This document shows positions 28,857-37,925 of a DNA stretch of 64,000 nucleotides, piece by piece; the stretch's first letter is position 1; each line of letters starts with the position of its first letter. This stretch comes from Albidovulum sp. (lineage in GTDB: Bacteria > Pseudomonadota > Alphaproteobacteria > Rhodobacterales > Rhodobacteraceae): assembly GCA_028823855.1 (NCBI GenBank), contig JAPPFL010000051.1, forward strand, positions 1-64,000. The letters run 5' to 3'. The position numbers and the translations under genes were made by a program. The notes under the pieces were generated by a model. That model saw only the letters and a program-made list of their open reading frames with translations. It did not search any database and was not told the DNA's origin.

Positions 28857-30095
28857 ATGCTCCCGATGCCGCTACTGACAATGAAATTTGGCGGAACCTC
28901 AGTCGCCGACCTGGAGCGAATGCGCACAGTGGCCAGCAAAATAAAATATGAAGTTGAACGAGGCTACAACGTTATCGCCGTAGTTTCGGCGATGGCGGGC
29001 GCGACCAACAAATTGATCGGCCTAGTCGAGAGCACATCCAATTTGTTTGATGCGCGAGAATACGACGCCGTCGTTTCGACAGGCGAATCCCAATCGTCCG
29101 GGCTGCTGGCTCTTACGCTTCAGGATATCGGCATTCCCGCACGGAGCTGGCAAGGCTGGCAAGTGCCGGTCATTACGACCTCGGCCCACGGCACCGCCCG
29201 AATTACGCAAATCGAGACTGAAAATCTTAACGCTAAATTCGCCGAAGGCATGAGAGTCGCCGTTGTGGCCGGATTCCAGGGCACTAGCCCCGAAGGCCGC
29301 ATGACAACGCTCGGACGCGGCGGTTCGGATACTTCGGCCGTCGCGTTCGCTACCGCCTTCAAAAGCGAACGATGCGACATCTACACCGACGTCGACGGCG
29401 TATATACGGCCGACCCCAGAATAGTCCCGAACGCGCGCAAGCTCCAAAAAATTTCCTATGAAGAAATGCTCGAGCTTGCTTCGCTCGGCGCCAAGGTGCT
29501 GCAGACGCGTTCAGTCGAACTGGCGATGCGCAACAACGTTCGGCTATGCGTCCGTTCGAGCTTTAACGACGAGCCCGGCACTCTCGTCTGCGATGAAGAG
29601 GAAATCATGGAAAAGAACACGGTCTCTGGAATCGCTCAAACCGTCGATGAAGCGAAAATCTCAATACTTTCCGTCGAGGACAGGCCCGGGATTGCCGAGG
29701 CCGTGTTCGGACCCTTGGCCGCCGCGGGCGTAAACGTAGACATGATCATTCAGACGATTTCGGAACGAGAACTGACGGATATCACGTTTACGTGCCCAGT
29801 GAATCAGGTAGAACTCGCCGAAAGCGCGCTGAAGTCGGCAAGGGACCGCGGTTCGGTCGGATTCCGGGGTCTAGTGGCGGATACGGATGTCTGTAAAGTC
29901 TCGGTCGTCGGTATCGGAATGCGCTCGCATACCGGTGTAGCGTCAAAGATGTTCGGAGCACTGGCCAAACAAAAAATTAACATAAAAGCCATATCGACGT
30001 CGGAAATTAAAATTTCGGTTCTTGTCGATCAGATCTACAGGGACCTCGCGGTCAAGGCGCTTCATGACGAATTCGGCCTAAATTATTCAAACTGA
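28857..30095 (+). CDS. lysC: Aspartate kinase
   Basis: Phosphorylates aspartate, the first step toward lysine, threonine and methionine. The 412-residue protein has the kinase motif KFGGTSV near the N-terminus, STGESQ, and GRGGSDTSAVAFA; two C-terminal ACT domains (from about 270) provide feedback inhibition. It is the single-kinase type, not fused to homoserine dehydrogenase. Eleven bases separate it from ptsP. Threonine synthase of the same pathway is at 43369-44766. Confidence 0.96.
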   Translation: MLPMPLLTMKFGGTSVADLERMRTVASKIKYEVERGYNVIAVVSAMAGATNKLIGLVESTSNLFDAREYDAVVSTGESQSSGLLALTLQDIGIPARSWQGWQVPVITTSAHGTARITQIETENLNAKFAEGMRVAVVAGFQGTSPEGRMTTLGRGGSDTSAVAFATAFKSERCDIYTDVDGVYTADPRIVPNARKLQKISYEEMLELASLGAKVLQTRSVELAMRNNVRLCVRSSFNDEPGTLVCDEEEIMEKNTVSGIAQTVDEAKISILSVEDRPGIAEAVFGPLAAAGVNVDMIIQTISERELTDITFTCPVNQVELAESALKSARDRGSVGFRGLVADTDVCKVSVVGIGMRSHTGVASKMFGALAKQKINIKAISTSEIKISVLVDQIYRDLAVKALHDEFGLNYSN

Positions 30096-30106
30096 TTGGA
30101 AACCGC

Positions 30107-32353
30107 ATGCCAGTCGACACAGGCGCAAAAAATCCGCATCCGCTTCTCACGCGAATATCCGATGCCTTAAACAAGGATATTGACGGCCAGGCCCGGCTGG
30201 ATCTCCTGACCACGATTATCGCCGATTCATTGGAGACCGATGTCTGCTCAATCTACCTGCTGCGCGATTCCGATACGTTGGAACTCTGCGCCACTCGCGG
30301 CTTAAAATCTCAGGCAGTTCACAAGACCCGCCTCCGGACAAGCCAAGGGCTTGTAGGCAGGGTTATCCAGCAAGCAGCGCCGCTCAACACTGCTGATGCC
30401 CCGAACGAACCCGGGTTTCGCTATATGCCAGAAACAGGCGAAGAAGACTACAGGTCATTTCTCGGCATTCCCATACAGCACAGGGGATACTCTCGCGGCG
30501 TGCTCGTCGTGCAATCTAAATTTCAGCGCAAATTCTCGGACGAGGACGTTGAAAACCTGAAATTCGTCGCTTCGGTCGTAGCGGAAATGGCCGAACTCGG
30601 CGCGTTTGTCGGCAAGGAAAAAGCCCTTGCCCCGCCCCACACGCTTCCGATTCAGTTTCATGGCACTTGCGCGCAGGAAGGCGTTGCAAGCGGCAATGTG
30701 CATTTGCACGAAGGACGAGTGATCGTATCGAACCTTGTCGCGGAAAACCCTGAGGCGGAGCGTAAACGACTTCGTCAAGCCATGAGCAAGCTTAAGGGCG
30801 GCGTGGATGAACTGCTGCTGTCGCCGATTATCGACAATGTGGACGGCGAAAGCCGGGAAGTGATCCAGGCCTATCGCATGTTTGCGAATTCGCGGGGTTG
30901 GCTCAGCCGCCTGGAAGCCAACATTGATAGAGGGCTTTCGGCTGCGGCCGCCGTAGAAATGGAACAGTCGGAAGTCCGTACGAGAATGGCGCGATCGACC
31001 GACAAATATCTCCGTGACAGACTTGACGACATTGACGCGATTTCAAACAAGCTCGTGCGAATTCTTGTGGGCCAGGAAAGCGCGTCCCACGAGCTACCTG
31101 AGAACCCAATTCTCGTCGCGAAAAACATCGGGCCGGTCGAACTTCTGGAATACGGCCGTTCGCTGCGAGGCGTAGTGCTGGAGGAAGGATCTGTCGGGTC
31201 GCACGCAACAATTATCGCGCGCTCCTTGGCCATACCGCTAGTTGTAAACGTTAGCGAGATTTCCGCCGAAGCATTGGACGGCGACCGGATTATCGTCGAC
31301 GGCGATACCGGCATCGTCAATTTGCGTCCCGATGCGCCAGTCGCCCAGGCATACTACGACAAGATGGCGATGCTCGAAAAGGAGCAAAACAAGTACAGGC
31401 AGTTGCGAAACTTCCCCGCCACGTCCAAGGATGGCGTAACAATAAGCCTGCACATGAATGCAGGTTTATTGCCTCATTTGCCAAGCCTTGAAATCTCGGG
31501 AGCGGAAGGCGTCGGGCTTTTTCGTACGGAACTGCAGTTCCTCGCTGCGAATACGGTGCCCAAGCGGGAGCGGCTTGCGAAGCACTATTCCAATGTTCTC
31601 GATGCCGCAAAGGGCAAGCGCGTAGCGTTTCGGACATTGGATATCGGGTCGGACAAGATTCTTCCCTACATGAAACGACACGAAGAGCCCAATCCCGCGC
31701 TTGGCTGGCGCGCGATCCGCCTCGCCCTTAGCAGGAAGGGCACGTTGAAGATGCAGCTTCAGGCTATGATTAGAGGCGCTGCGAACAGGAACTTGTCGAT
31801 CATGTTCCCGCTTGTCGCAGAATTCGACGAATTCCGAGAAGCCAAATCGATATTTTTCGAAGTGCTGGAACGAGAAAGGCAATACGACCACGAACTGCCG
31901 GCGAGCGTTGAAATTGGTGCTATGCTGGAGACGCCGTCTCTCGCCTTCGCACCGGATCAGTTCTTCAAAGAGGCGGACTTCATTTCGATTGGAGGCAACG
32001 ATTTAAAGCAATTTTTTTTCGCAGCCGATCGCGAGAACGAGCGAGTCCGGAGACTCTATGACGCCCTGAACGTCAGCTTTCTTTCCCTGATCGAAAAAAT
32101 TGTTGAGCGGTGCCGGTCTGCAAATACTCCATTGAGTTTCTGCGGGGAAGATGCGGGCCTTCCAATCTCGGCGGTTTGCCTGGCGGCGATGGGAGTACGA
32201 ACGCTGTCGATGCGCCCTGCTTCAATCGGACGCGTGAAGAACTTGATAAGAAAAGCCGATCTAGCAGCGGTTAGATCCACTATCGACTCCGAAAGAGCAA
32301 AGGGCGCTAGTTCCGTGCGACCGCGGATAGAAAGGCTATTGGAAGATTGCTAA
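30107..32353 (+). CDS. ptsP: Phosphoenolpyruvate-protein phosphotransferase EI-Ntr
   Basis: First enzyme of the nitrogen phosphotransferase system; it takes phosphate from PEP and gives it to NPr. The 748-residue protein has an N-terminal GAF domain (about 20-165) that in other bacteria senses glutamine and 2-oxoglutarate, then the EI domains: the phosphohistidine motif GSVGSHATIIARS, the PEP-binding GADGVGLFRTE-like segment (GAEGVGLFRTE), GGNDLKQFFFAADREN and the catalytic cysteine in SFCGEDAG. lysC-ptsP is a conserved alphaproteobacterial pair. NPr and EIIA-Ntr are not in the window. Confidence 0.96.
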   Translation: MPVDTGAKNPHPLLTRISDALNKDIDGQARLDLLTTIIADSLETDVCSIYLLRDSDTLELCATRGLKSQAVHKTRLRTSQGLVGRVIQQAAPLNTADAPNEPGFRYMPETGEEDYRSFLGIPIQHRGYSRGVLVVQSKFQRKFSDEDVENLKFVASVVAEMAELGAFVGKEKALAPPHTLPIQFHGTCAQEGVASGNVHLHEGRVIVSNLVAENPEAERKRLRQAMSKLKGGVDELLLSPIIDNVDGESREVIQAYRMFANSRGWLSRLEANIDRGLSAAAAVEMEQSEVRTRMARSTDKYLRDRLDDIDAISNKLVRILVGQESASHELPENPILVAKNIGPVELLEYGRSLRGVVLEEGSVGSHATIIARSLAIPLVVNVSEISAEALDGDRIIVDGDTGIVNLRPDAPVAQAYYDKMAMLEKEQNKYRQLRNFPATSKDGVTISLHMNAGLLPHLPSLEISGAEGVGLFRTELQFLAANTVPKRERLAKHYSNVLDAAKGKRVAFRTLDIGSDKILPYMKRHEEPNPALGWRAIRLALSRKGTLKMQLQAMIRGAANRNLSIMFPLVAEFDEFREAKSIFFEVLERERQYDHELPASVEIGAMLETPSLAFAPDQFFKEADFISIGGNDLKQFFFAADRENERVRRLYDALNVSFLSLIEKIVERCRSANTPLSFCGEDAGLPISAVCLAAMGVRTLSMRPASIGRVKNLIRKADLAAVRSTIDSERAKGASSVRPRIERLLEDC

Positions 32354-32999
32354 GTTCGAATCGAACTTTGGCCGTTTCGGGCGCGACGCTGCCAATCTGC
32401 CAACTTGAATCTAGATTTAATTTGAGGGCCGTGAAAAAATATCGAGCGTAGCGCGTATTCGAAACTTGCGGACGGCGAAAATTCGGTTTTGGCAGACTTA
32501 GCAGTTCGAAGCGGCCAGGGAAGCGCTTTCGGCCGATGCAACGATCAAATCGCGTTCTAGCTGACTCGAACATGATCTTCCTTTACGAATTCGCGGAGGC
32601 CTCAAGCCCGCGCCTAAATACCGTCGATATTTCTGGCGAATCGGCAAATGACGGTACAACAGTCCCGCCGGGCCGGCTTCGATAATTCGCGCTTAAGCTC
32701 TCGCCCGCAAACGGGATCCGCGCTTCCTGTTTTTTTCGGCCACCGGGATTGCAGCTCTTGACCACCGTCTTTTGCTCTCCGACACCGAAAACGCCTTTCC
32801 CGGTTAACTCTTGCCGATACTTCCCGGCCGGAATATTCGTAATACGGTGCGCTGCACCGTCCGGAATCTGCCGCAAACGCATTCAATTTCGCATTGGACA
32901 GACGCGCTGGACAAATTCTAATTCATGAGATGCAATTGTTAGACGAGCAAATCCCGGGATTTAATTCACGGATTTCGGTTTACGGGTTGCGCGCCAATC
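32354..32999. other. Gene-free stretch after ptsP
   Basis: About 650 bases without a recognisable gene. The only frames of note are two overlapping minus-strand ones (32583-32882 and 32614-32886), neither with a known domain nor a convincing start. Next to it begins the IS remnant, so this may be old decayed mobile or accessory sequence. Confidence 0.45.
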
Positions 33000-33350
33000 C
33001 GTTCGCATCTACGAAGCCACGGGAACGCGAAAGCCAATCTAAAGTTTGAAGAATCGTAGCATTCTCATTCGGCGCCAAATCGAATATTTCCCCGCCAGAA
33101 TCTGTCATATTCCTTGCACGCATCCGCAGCGAGGGAGGAACAGGTTCGCGAAGTTTCTGCGTCTTGTGCACATAGTGTACAGTTTTTCCGAGCGTATGCG
33201 ACAATCGCGCTCTTAGCCTTCAGGCGGGTTTGGACCTGTTGCGCCGGATGGTAGGCCAGCGCCGCGACGAGGAGTTGCAAGCCGATTTGCTTTTCCAAAT
33301 GCGGAAGACGGGCCCGTGCAAAATTTCACAATGATAGCCACCCGATGCTT
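33000..33350 (-). pseudogene. Remnant of an IS1634-family transposase gene (C-terminal part)
   Basis: On the minus strand one frame gives LEKQIGLQLLVAALAYH followed by PAQQVQTRLKA. This matches the C-terminal LLV..LAYH....RTRLKA block of IS1634-type transposases. A shifted frame then gives GKTVHYVHKTQKLREP, which could be the tail. At DNA level 33283-33217 (minus) is about 78% identical over 67 bases to 36251-36317 (plus) in the larger remnant, by my hand alignment. The N-terminal two thirds are missing, the frame is broken, and the remnant begins right after the stop codon of the gene at 33358. Confidence 0.7.
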
Positions 33351-33357
33351 CCGTTCA

Positions 33358-33876
33358 TCACTTGACCTCAACGACCTGCTCGGCTTTAAGCCATGACTCT
33401 CCAACTCTCAATTGACGGTGGTCGTTGGCATTGAGCGTTACTTTGATGACGTTCGTGCCCCGCGGAAGCTCGGAAATATGAAGCCAGGCCCCGTAGTGCC
33501 GCGCGAACTTGGCGCCGTTGACGTAGACATGGGCATGGCCGTCGCCTTGCACATGAGCCATGCTCGCGTTTTCCGGCGCGAAGCGAAAGTTTTCCGTTCG
33601 AATATGAAGGTTCCAACCGGAAGCCGGATCAGCCGACACCGATATCTCGAGCTTCGGTGCTTTCGGCCCCTCCGGCAGGACGACGATCTGCCCGTCGTGC
33701 GCAATTTCGCGGGCTTGATGCTGTTCCCTCATTCGGCCCGCATCAGACATGGAAGTCTTTAAGTCATGGTTATGGTCATGGCCATCCAACGTAATTCCAT
33801 ATGCTGCGGCAAGCATGAACCCGGTAAGTCCACCCAAGATCAGTCCAATCCCAAGCAGGGCGATTGACTTGTTCAT
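33358..33876 (-). CDS. Membrane-anchored or exported protein of the cbt operon, unknown function
   Basis: A 172-residue protein I do not recognise by name. Residues 3-25 form a hydrophobic signal or anchor (KSIALLGIGLILGGLTGFMLAAA). A His/Asp cluster follows (DGHDHNHD), and then a probable beta-sandwich domain with GDGHAHVYVNGAKFARHYGAW and VIKVTLNANDHRQL near the end. The histidines suggest metal contact in the periplasm; that is inference. The ATG at 33876 has AGGG before it; in-frame starts at 33894 (ATG) and 33900 (TTG) exist. It lies 86 bases after cbtA and its stop codon touches the IS remnant. Confidence 0.75.
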   Translation of the reverse strand: MNKSIALLGIGLILGGLTGFMLAAAYGITLDGHDHNHDLKTSMSDAGRMREQHQAREIAHDGQIVVLPEGPKAPKLEISVSADPASGWNLHIRTENFRFAPENASMAHVQGDGHAHVYVNGAKFARHYGAWLHISELPRGTNVIKVTLNANDHRQLRVGESWLKAEQVVEVK

Positions 33877-33962
33877 CGACACCCTTTGAGACATGCGCAA
33901 AGGCCCGAGCGACGACGTTTCCGGTCGTTCGGTCCTTCGCAGGTTATAGATTAGCCGCTCGA

Positions 33963-34655
33963 TCAGGCGGTTTCGGGTTGCGAGGATTCTCGGTTCCAGA
34001 AGTATCCGGCGAACAAGCCGACTAAAACCCAGGCGGCAAACCCTACGCCAAATGCCCGGCTAGCGAACTGCGCCCCGATCTCAGTTGGAACAAGTCCGGT
34101 AAATTGATCCGGTTCCGGCGCGCCGATGATGTGCGGCGCCAGGAGCAGAATTGCCGCGATTGCCCAAGCAACCCAGTTCCGGCCAAAGGCGATCAACCAG
34201 AGCGCGACGGCGGCGCCGGCTACAGTGGCAAACCACCAGGCTTGTCGAGCAGGCACATCGGCGGCCGCAACGCCCGGCACTTCCGGTGCAAGCGAAAACC
34301 CCGGCGCGAAGTGGACAGCGACGAAACCGGCGACGCCCCAAATTATCCCGTTGCGCGCAGTTACGACTTCGCCGCGCTGCGTAGCCAACGCCATGGCCGC
34401 CACAAGGATCAATGCGTAGCCGCAATAGATCGCAATGGTGAAGGCAATGCTCAGGCCGTCCCGCAATGGATCGAAGCCATGCAAGCCTTGTTGCGCGTTG
34501 GCAGCCGCGGCGGCACCGAAATGCACCAGTTCTCCGGATTCATAAAGCTCGGCATGAAGCAAAACCGGTTGCACGAACCCGAGCTGAAGCAGACTCGCGA
34601 TGAAGCCCGCGGCAGCGCCAGCGAACAATGCGCTGGTCAGTATTTTGGTAAACAT
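33963..34655 (-). CDS. cbtA: CbtA family predicted cobalt transporter
   Basis: Predicted inner-membrane subunit of a cobalt uptake system. The 230-residue protein has five to six hydrophobic segments and starts MFTKILTSALFAGAAAGF, typical of CbtA, with HFAPGFSLAPEVPG and WNRE near the ends of the family profile. CbtA is always found with the small CbtB and is usually under B12 control; both are true here. Direct evidence for cobalt transport is limited to comparative genomics. Three bases separate it from cbtB. Confidence 0.92.
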   Translation of the reverse strand: MFTKILTSALFAGAAAGFIASLLQLGFVQPVLLHAELYESGELVHFGAAAAANAQQGLHGFDPLRDGLSIAFTIAIYCGYALILVAAMALATQRGEVVTARNGIIWGVAGFVAVHFAPGFSLAPEVPGVAAADVPARQAWWFATVAGAAVALWLIAFGRNWVAWAIAAILLLAPHIIGAPEPDQFTGLVPTEIGAQFASRAFGVGFAAWVLVGLFAGYFWNRESSQPETA

Positions 34656-34658
34656 TGC

Positions 34659-34829
34659 CTAGTGGCAGGGAAAGCCGGTCGCGTGCCGCACATCGTGAGC
34701 GGCAGCGTGCAGGGCTTCCGATTGGACATGGCCGGCGATTACGATTATGGCCAAGCCAATCAACGCTGCCATGAAAATCGGCGAAAGGCTGCTTTTCGAG
34801 CCTGCCAAGGCTGTTGCTTGTGTTGTCAT
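34659..34829 (-). CDS. cbtB: CbtB family predicted cobalt transporter subunit
   Basis: A 56-residue protein: a polar N-terminus MTTQATALAGSKSS, one membrane helix (PIFMAALIGLAIIVIAGHV), and a histidine-rich end HAAAHDVRHATGFPCH. This is the CbtB pattern, in which the C-terminal histidines probably bind cobalt. AGGAGA lies upstream of the ATG. It is the first gene after the cobalamin riboswitch and precedes cbtA by three bases. Confidence 0.92.
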   Translation of the reverse strand: MTTQATALAGSKSSLSPIFMAALIGLAIIVIAGHVQSEALHAAAHDVRHATGFPCH

Positions 34830-34843
34830 GGTATTCTCCTGCT

Positions 34844-34863
34844 TTCTGTCTCACCCGACAGAA
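34844..34863 (-). promoter_or_regulatory. Hairpin between the riboswitch and the cbtB ribosome site
   Basis: Read on the minus strand, TTCTGTC and GACAGAA form a seven-base stem around GGGTGA. It ends three bases before AGGAGA, the cbtB ribosome site. It may be the expression platform through which the riboswitch blocks translation, or it may keep the site open in the ligand-free state. No T-run follows, so translational rather than transcriptional control is more likely. Confidence 0.5.
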
Positions 34864-34871
34864 GTTAAGGG

Positions 34872-35066
34872 CCAATATTGGTTGGCAGGTCTCCTGGCTT
34901 GCGGGTCCTCGTTACCGACCAGCCTTCCCGGTTTCCCAGTGACTGTCTTGGCCGGAACTCGCCGCTCACAGTTGCGGGGGCAGCTTCGGATTCGGCCCCT
35001 GATGGGTACGCCTCACCGAATTCCCGTTTTAATCTCCTGGCCTTTGGCCTTTAGAGAACCAACGGA
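34872..35066 (-). ncRNA. Cobalamin riboswitch
   Basis: The minus strand contains the B12 box AGCCAGGAGACCTGCC (34884-34899), the conserved GCCCCCGCAACTGT (34968-34981), GTCACTGGGAAACCGGGAAGG between them, and GGGAATTCGGTGAGGC near the 5' side. GTTGGTT near 35062 can pair with AACCAAT near 34880 as the closing stem P1. All landmarks are in the correct order for an adenosylcobalamin aptamer. It lies directly upstream of cbtB, so high B12 should switch off cobalt uptake. Confidence 0.95.
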
Positions 35067-35151
35067 TCGTAGGCTATATCATTCGGCCGATAGTGGCAAC
35101 GGAGAAAGAATTCAAAATTTGCAACAAATAATTTGAACGAGGCAGGGAAGT

Positions 35152-36519
35152 GCTGCGCAAACGCCGCGCGCCTACAGTTACCGCTTCGAAAAGTCCGGGT
35201 GCGCAGGCGGCAAGGTCCGACAGGTCGCCCTGCTCAACATTGTTGCCGAATTCACGGTGCCGTGGGAGAATTGGGGCGAGCTCTGCCGCTTGGCGGAGAC
35301 GAAGATGGCTGGCCAACCGACCCAGCCGGGACGGACCCGTCGCTTGACGGTGAGACGAAGCGGATCGCCCGCAGGCTGCGGACCCGCCACCTAGAGAAGC
35401 CGAAGGTGCCGTCGAGGCAGGCGGGAATCGACTTCGACAGCCTCGTGCACGAGGATCCGCGCACGGCCAGCGGCGAGAGGATCTGCCGAAAGGCGCTAGA
35501 GGACGCCGGCTACGGCGCGCATCGCCTGCGCCGCGGACGCGGGGCGAACGCTGCATCCGGCGAGCGAGCGCAAGGCCTCCCGGCGGTTGCAAGAGACCAG
35601 CGCGGTGGCGGAGCTTTTCGGCCTCGAGGGAGACAGGCGGGCACCGGCGCGGAAGGCGCTCTACAACAGGAACGCCGACCGATTCCAGAAGGCCTCTGAG
35701 CCGCTGCAGGCTGCCCAGTTCAGCCGCGAGGGGGAGCTGCTCGACATTCCGGAAGCGACTGCAATCTACGGCCCTTCCAACGTGCATTTCCATAGCAAGA
35801 AGTGCGAGACGAAGTTCTATGTCGCCAGCGAGGGACGGGAGCGCAACGAGGACACTCGATCCTGTTCCCGCAGCGGAAGCGCTTCGAGGCTGGGAAAACG
35901 AAGCTGCGAGAAGGCTCTTCGTCCGAGGGCCGCAAGAAGCGCCGCGAAAGGAATCCGGAGAGCGTCGGCCGTCCCAAAAAACATTCGAGGGCGGCCCGGC
36001 ACGACGCAGTCGAAGTCGCCGGCGGCGACAGGCGAATCAATGCCGTCGCGGTCCTGTCCGAGCGCAGCCACCGCTACGCCGAGGGGAACGAGGCAAGCGG
36101 ATACTACGTTCTGCAGACCTCGCGAAGCGGCTGAGAAGCTCAGGCAATCCTACGGGCCTAGTGGTGATCGTCGGACATCGAGGCAACCTTCGCCGCGTTG
36201 AAATCCGAGCTCGACCCGCGTTCGTTGTCCAGCAACCGGACAAGCGGACAGGCTCGCATCTCCTCATCGCAGCGCCGGCCGATCATCCGGCGCATCTGGT
36301 CCGAAACCGGACGAAGACGCAGACATCCATTCGGGCGGGATCTCGATCCGGGAGCGCATGGCCAGCTCGATCCAGATCACCGCGACGCTGCGCCGAACCG
36401 GCGGGATCCCGGTGGCGCGCCGGCAGGATCCCGATCCCGGAGCGGAGCAGGCGCCAATATCGCGGGCCGCCGGCATCGAGCCGGGCCTTCGCCGCTCGAG
36501 GTATGCGCTGGACGCCTAG
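35152..36519 (+). pseudogene. Decayed IS1634-family transposase gene
   Basis: Family segments appear in order but in different frames: YSYRFEKSG and GGKVRQVALLNI (from 35173), IDFDSLVHEDPRTAS (about 35430), LQETSAVAELFGLEG (about 35590), NVHFHSKKCETKFY (about 35780), YYVLQTSR (about 36100), IEATFAALKSELDPR (about 36180), SHLLIAAPADHPAHLVRNR (about 36255) and ERMASSIQITATLRRTGG up to a TAG at 36519. At least five frameshifts and some internal stops separate them, so the gene is dead. The usual YDLTN active-site stretch reads YGPSN. Base composition is richer in G and C than the neighbours. I cannot identify terminal inverted repeats. Confidence 0.82.
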
Positions 36520-36647
36520 CCCCGCCGCCCGGATTCAACAGAATCTTCGAAGATGTAGGGACAGGGTGGAATCCGCCCCGAAAATAATGCATATGATTCA
36601 GGAGGTTGCAGGACAGCATTTTGCAGATCTGCCAACTTGGGCTAAGA

Positions 36648-37117
36648 CTACAAATTGGTTAGCGCATTCATGAATTGAGAAGGCTTCGCATAGTCCGGCG
36701 TTTCGTTAAATTCTCCAGCACCCGAACGCGCCCAATCAAATGGATGCGACGCTCCCTGGGAATAGTCGTCATGGCAGAGTTGGGAATTGCCGCTTTCAAA
36801 TTCGAAGTTTTGCTTATCATCGCGCATTAACGATTCTTGATGTATTCGCATCCGGCTGCGAACTCGGTCGTATTCAACACGCAAAGAGTAGTTGTAGAAA
36901 ATTTCGTCGACAAAAATTTCAAGTTCGAATCGTTGCTCGATGTGGTCTTGCGAAATCGTTAAGACTTTTGTCGGCATAGCCTCGTCCATTTTTTCGCCGT
37001 GCGCAACGAAGGCTTGAATCTAAGTTAATGCATGCAGCACCGATGTTTTTCCGCATCCGTTGGGTCCGAGGAAAACGTTGATACTATCGAGCTTCAACTC
37101 AAAATTTGCGAATCGCA
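36648..37117 (-). pseudogene. Broken N-terminal fragment of an AAA-type (RecF/SMC-like) ATPase
   Basis: On the minus strand one frame reads RFANFELKLDSINVFLGPNG followed by CGKTSVLHALT. This is the start of a RecF/OLD-like AAA ATPase with Walker A GPNGCGKT at 37067-37044. A TAG at 37022-37020 interrupts it; the same frame continues with QAFVAHGEKMDEAMPTKVL and a further 100 residues to a stop at 36648. The C-terminal part with Walker B is missing, and the frame is closed upstream by a TAA with no good start. The fragment lies beside the IS1634 remnant, which may have removed the rest. Confidence 0.65.
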
Positions 37118-37337
37118 AAAATTATCGATGTATGATCTGATCAACACCGCTTGGCTCCCGACCAAAAGAAATAAAATTTGTTGCAGCCTATTGAAATGAT
37201 TTTCTCTTCCATGGAACAGCAAGGTCTTTGCATAGAGATTGGCTTAACTTTCGCAAGCTGCCTCTGAACTGTTCCGTGGGCGTAAATTCTTGGCGGATTT
37301 GTTGATTCTAAGAGCGTACATTGCGCAATGCCGAGAA

Positions 37338-37877
37338 TCACGCGGGTAGAGCCGGAAGTCTCCATTTTCCTACCTTGCCTTTGGTTTCGGCAATAGCGCC
37401 TTCGACGAGTTCTAGTCCGAGAACGCGCTCGGGATCGGTGGGCGGCGGAAACTCGATGCCGCCGATCTTCGAGAATCCAAACCTTCCGTAATATTCCAAA
37501 TCACCAACCAAGATGACGAGCGGCCACTCTTTCTCGCGCGCTCGCCTTAGCCCCTCCCTAATTAGAAGCGCCCCCAGGCCCTCGCCTTGCCGAGTCGGGT
37601 GCACTGCAATCGGACCCAGCAGAAGTCCGGCCGATACGCCTATTCTGACAGGCCAGAATCGAATTACGCCCGACAGAGATTCATATTCGTCGCGTGCCGA
37701 AATGGAGAGATCTGGCGCTGGAGCGACGCCCTCGCGAAGCCGATAGGCCGACAACGCCTTGCGTCCGGGACCGAATGCGAGATCCAGCAGAACCTCGGCC
37801 TCCCAGGAATCTTCTGTCTTTTCATCGTCCAGCCGAAACATCGCGAAAATATCCATTGCCCGGTCTGGAATTGGCAT
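37338..37877 (-). CDS. GNAT family N-acetyltransferase
   Basis: A 179-residue acetyltransferase. The acetyl-CoA loop is visible as LLGPIAVHPTRQGEGLGALL, with RQGEGLGA as the Q/RxxGxG/A motif, followed by YYGRFGFSKIG. The N-terminus has DLAFGPGRKALSAYRLREG, a pattern common in proteobacterial GNATs of the YhbS type. Substrate unknown. It is divergent from the flavin reductase gene with 48 bases between starts. A start at the inner ATG (residue 8) is possible. Confidence 0.88.
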   Translation of the reverse strand: MPIPDRAMDIFAMFRLDDEKTEDSWEAEVLLDLAFGPGRKALSAYRLREGVAPAPDLSISARDEYESLSGVIRFWPVRIGVSAGLLLGPIAVHPTRQGEGLGALLIREGLRRAREKEWPLVILVGDLEYYGRFGFSKIGGIEFPPPTDPERVLGLELVEGAIAETKGKVGKWRLPALPA

Positions 37878-37925
37878 TCCAAATTGAGTACTTCACCGCC
37901 AATACATTTTGGCAAGGCGACTGTC

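Noticed and set aside
34104-34868. A 254-codon plus-strand frame.
   Set aside because: It runs antisense through cbtA, cbtB and the start of their leader, all of which are well supported.
35074-35793. A 239-codon minus-strand frame.
   Set aside because: It is the reverse of the GC-rich transposase remnant, whose plus-strand translation matches a known family.
37141-37365. A 74-codon minus-strand frame.
   Set aside because: It overlaps the GNAT 3' end and has no recognisable domain or ribosome site.
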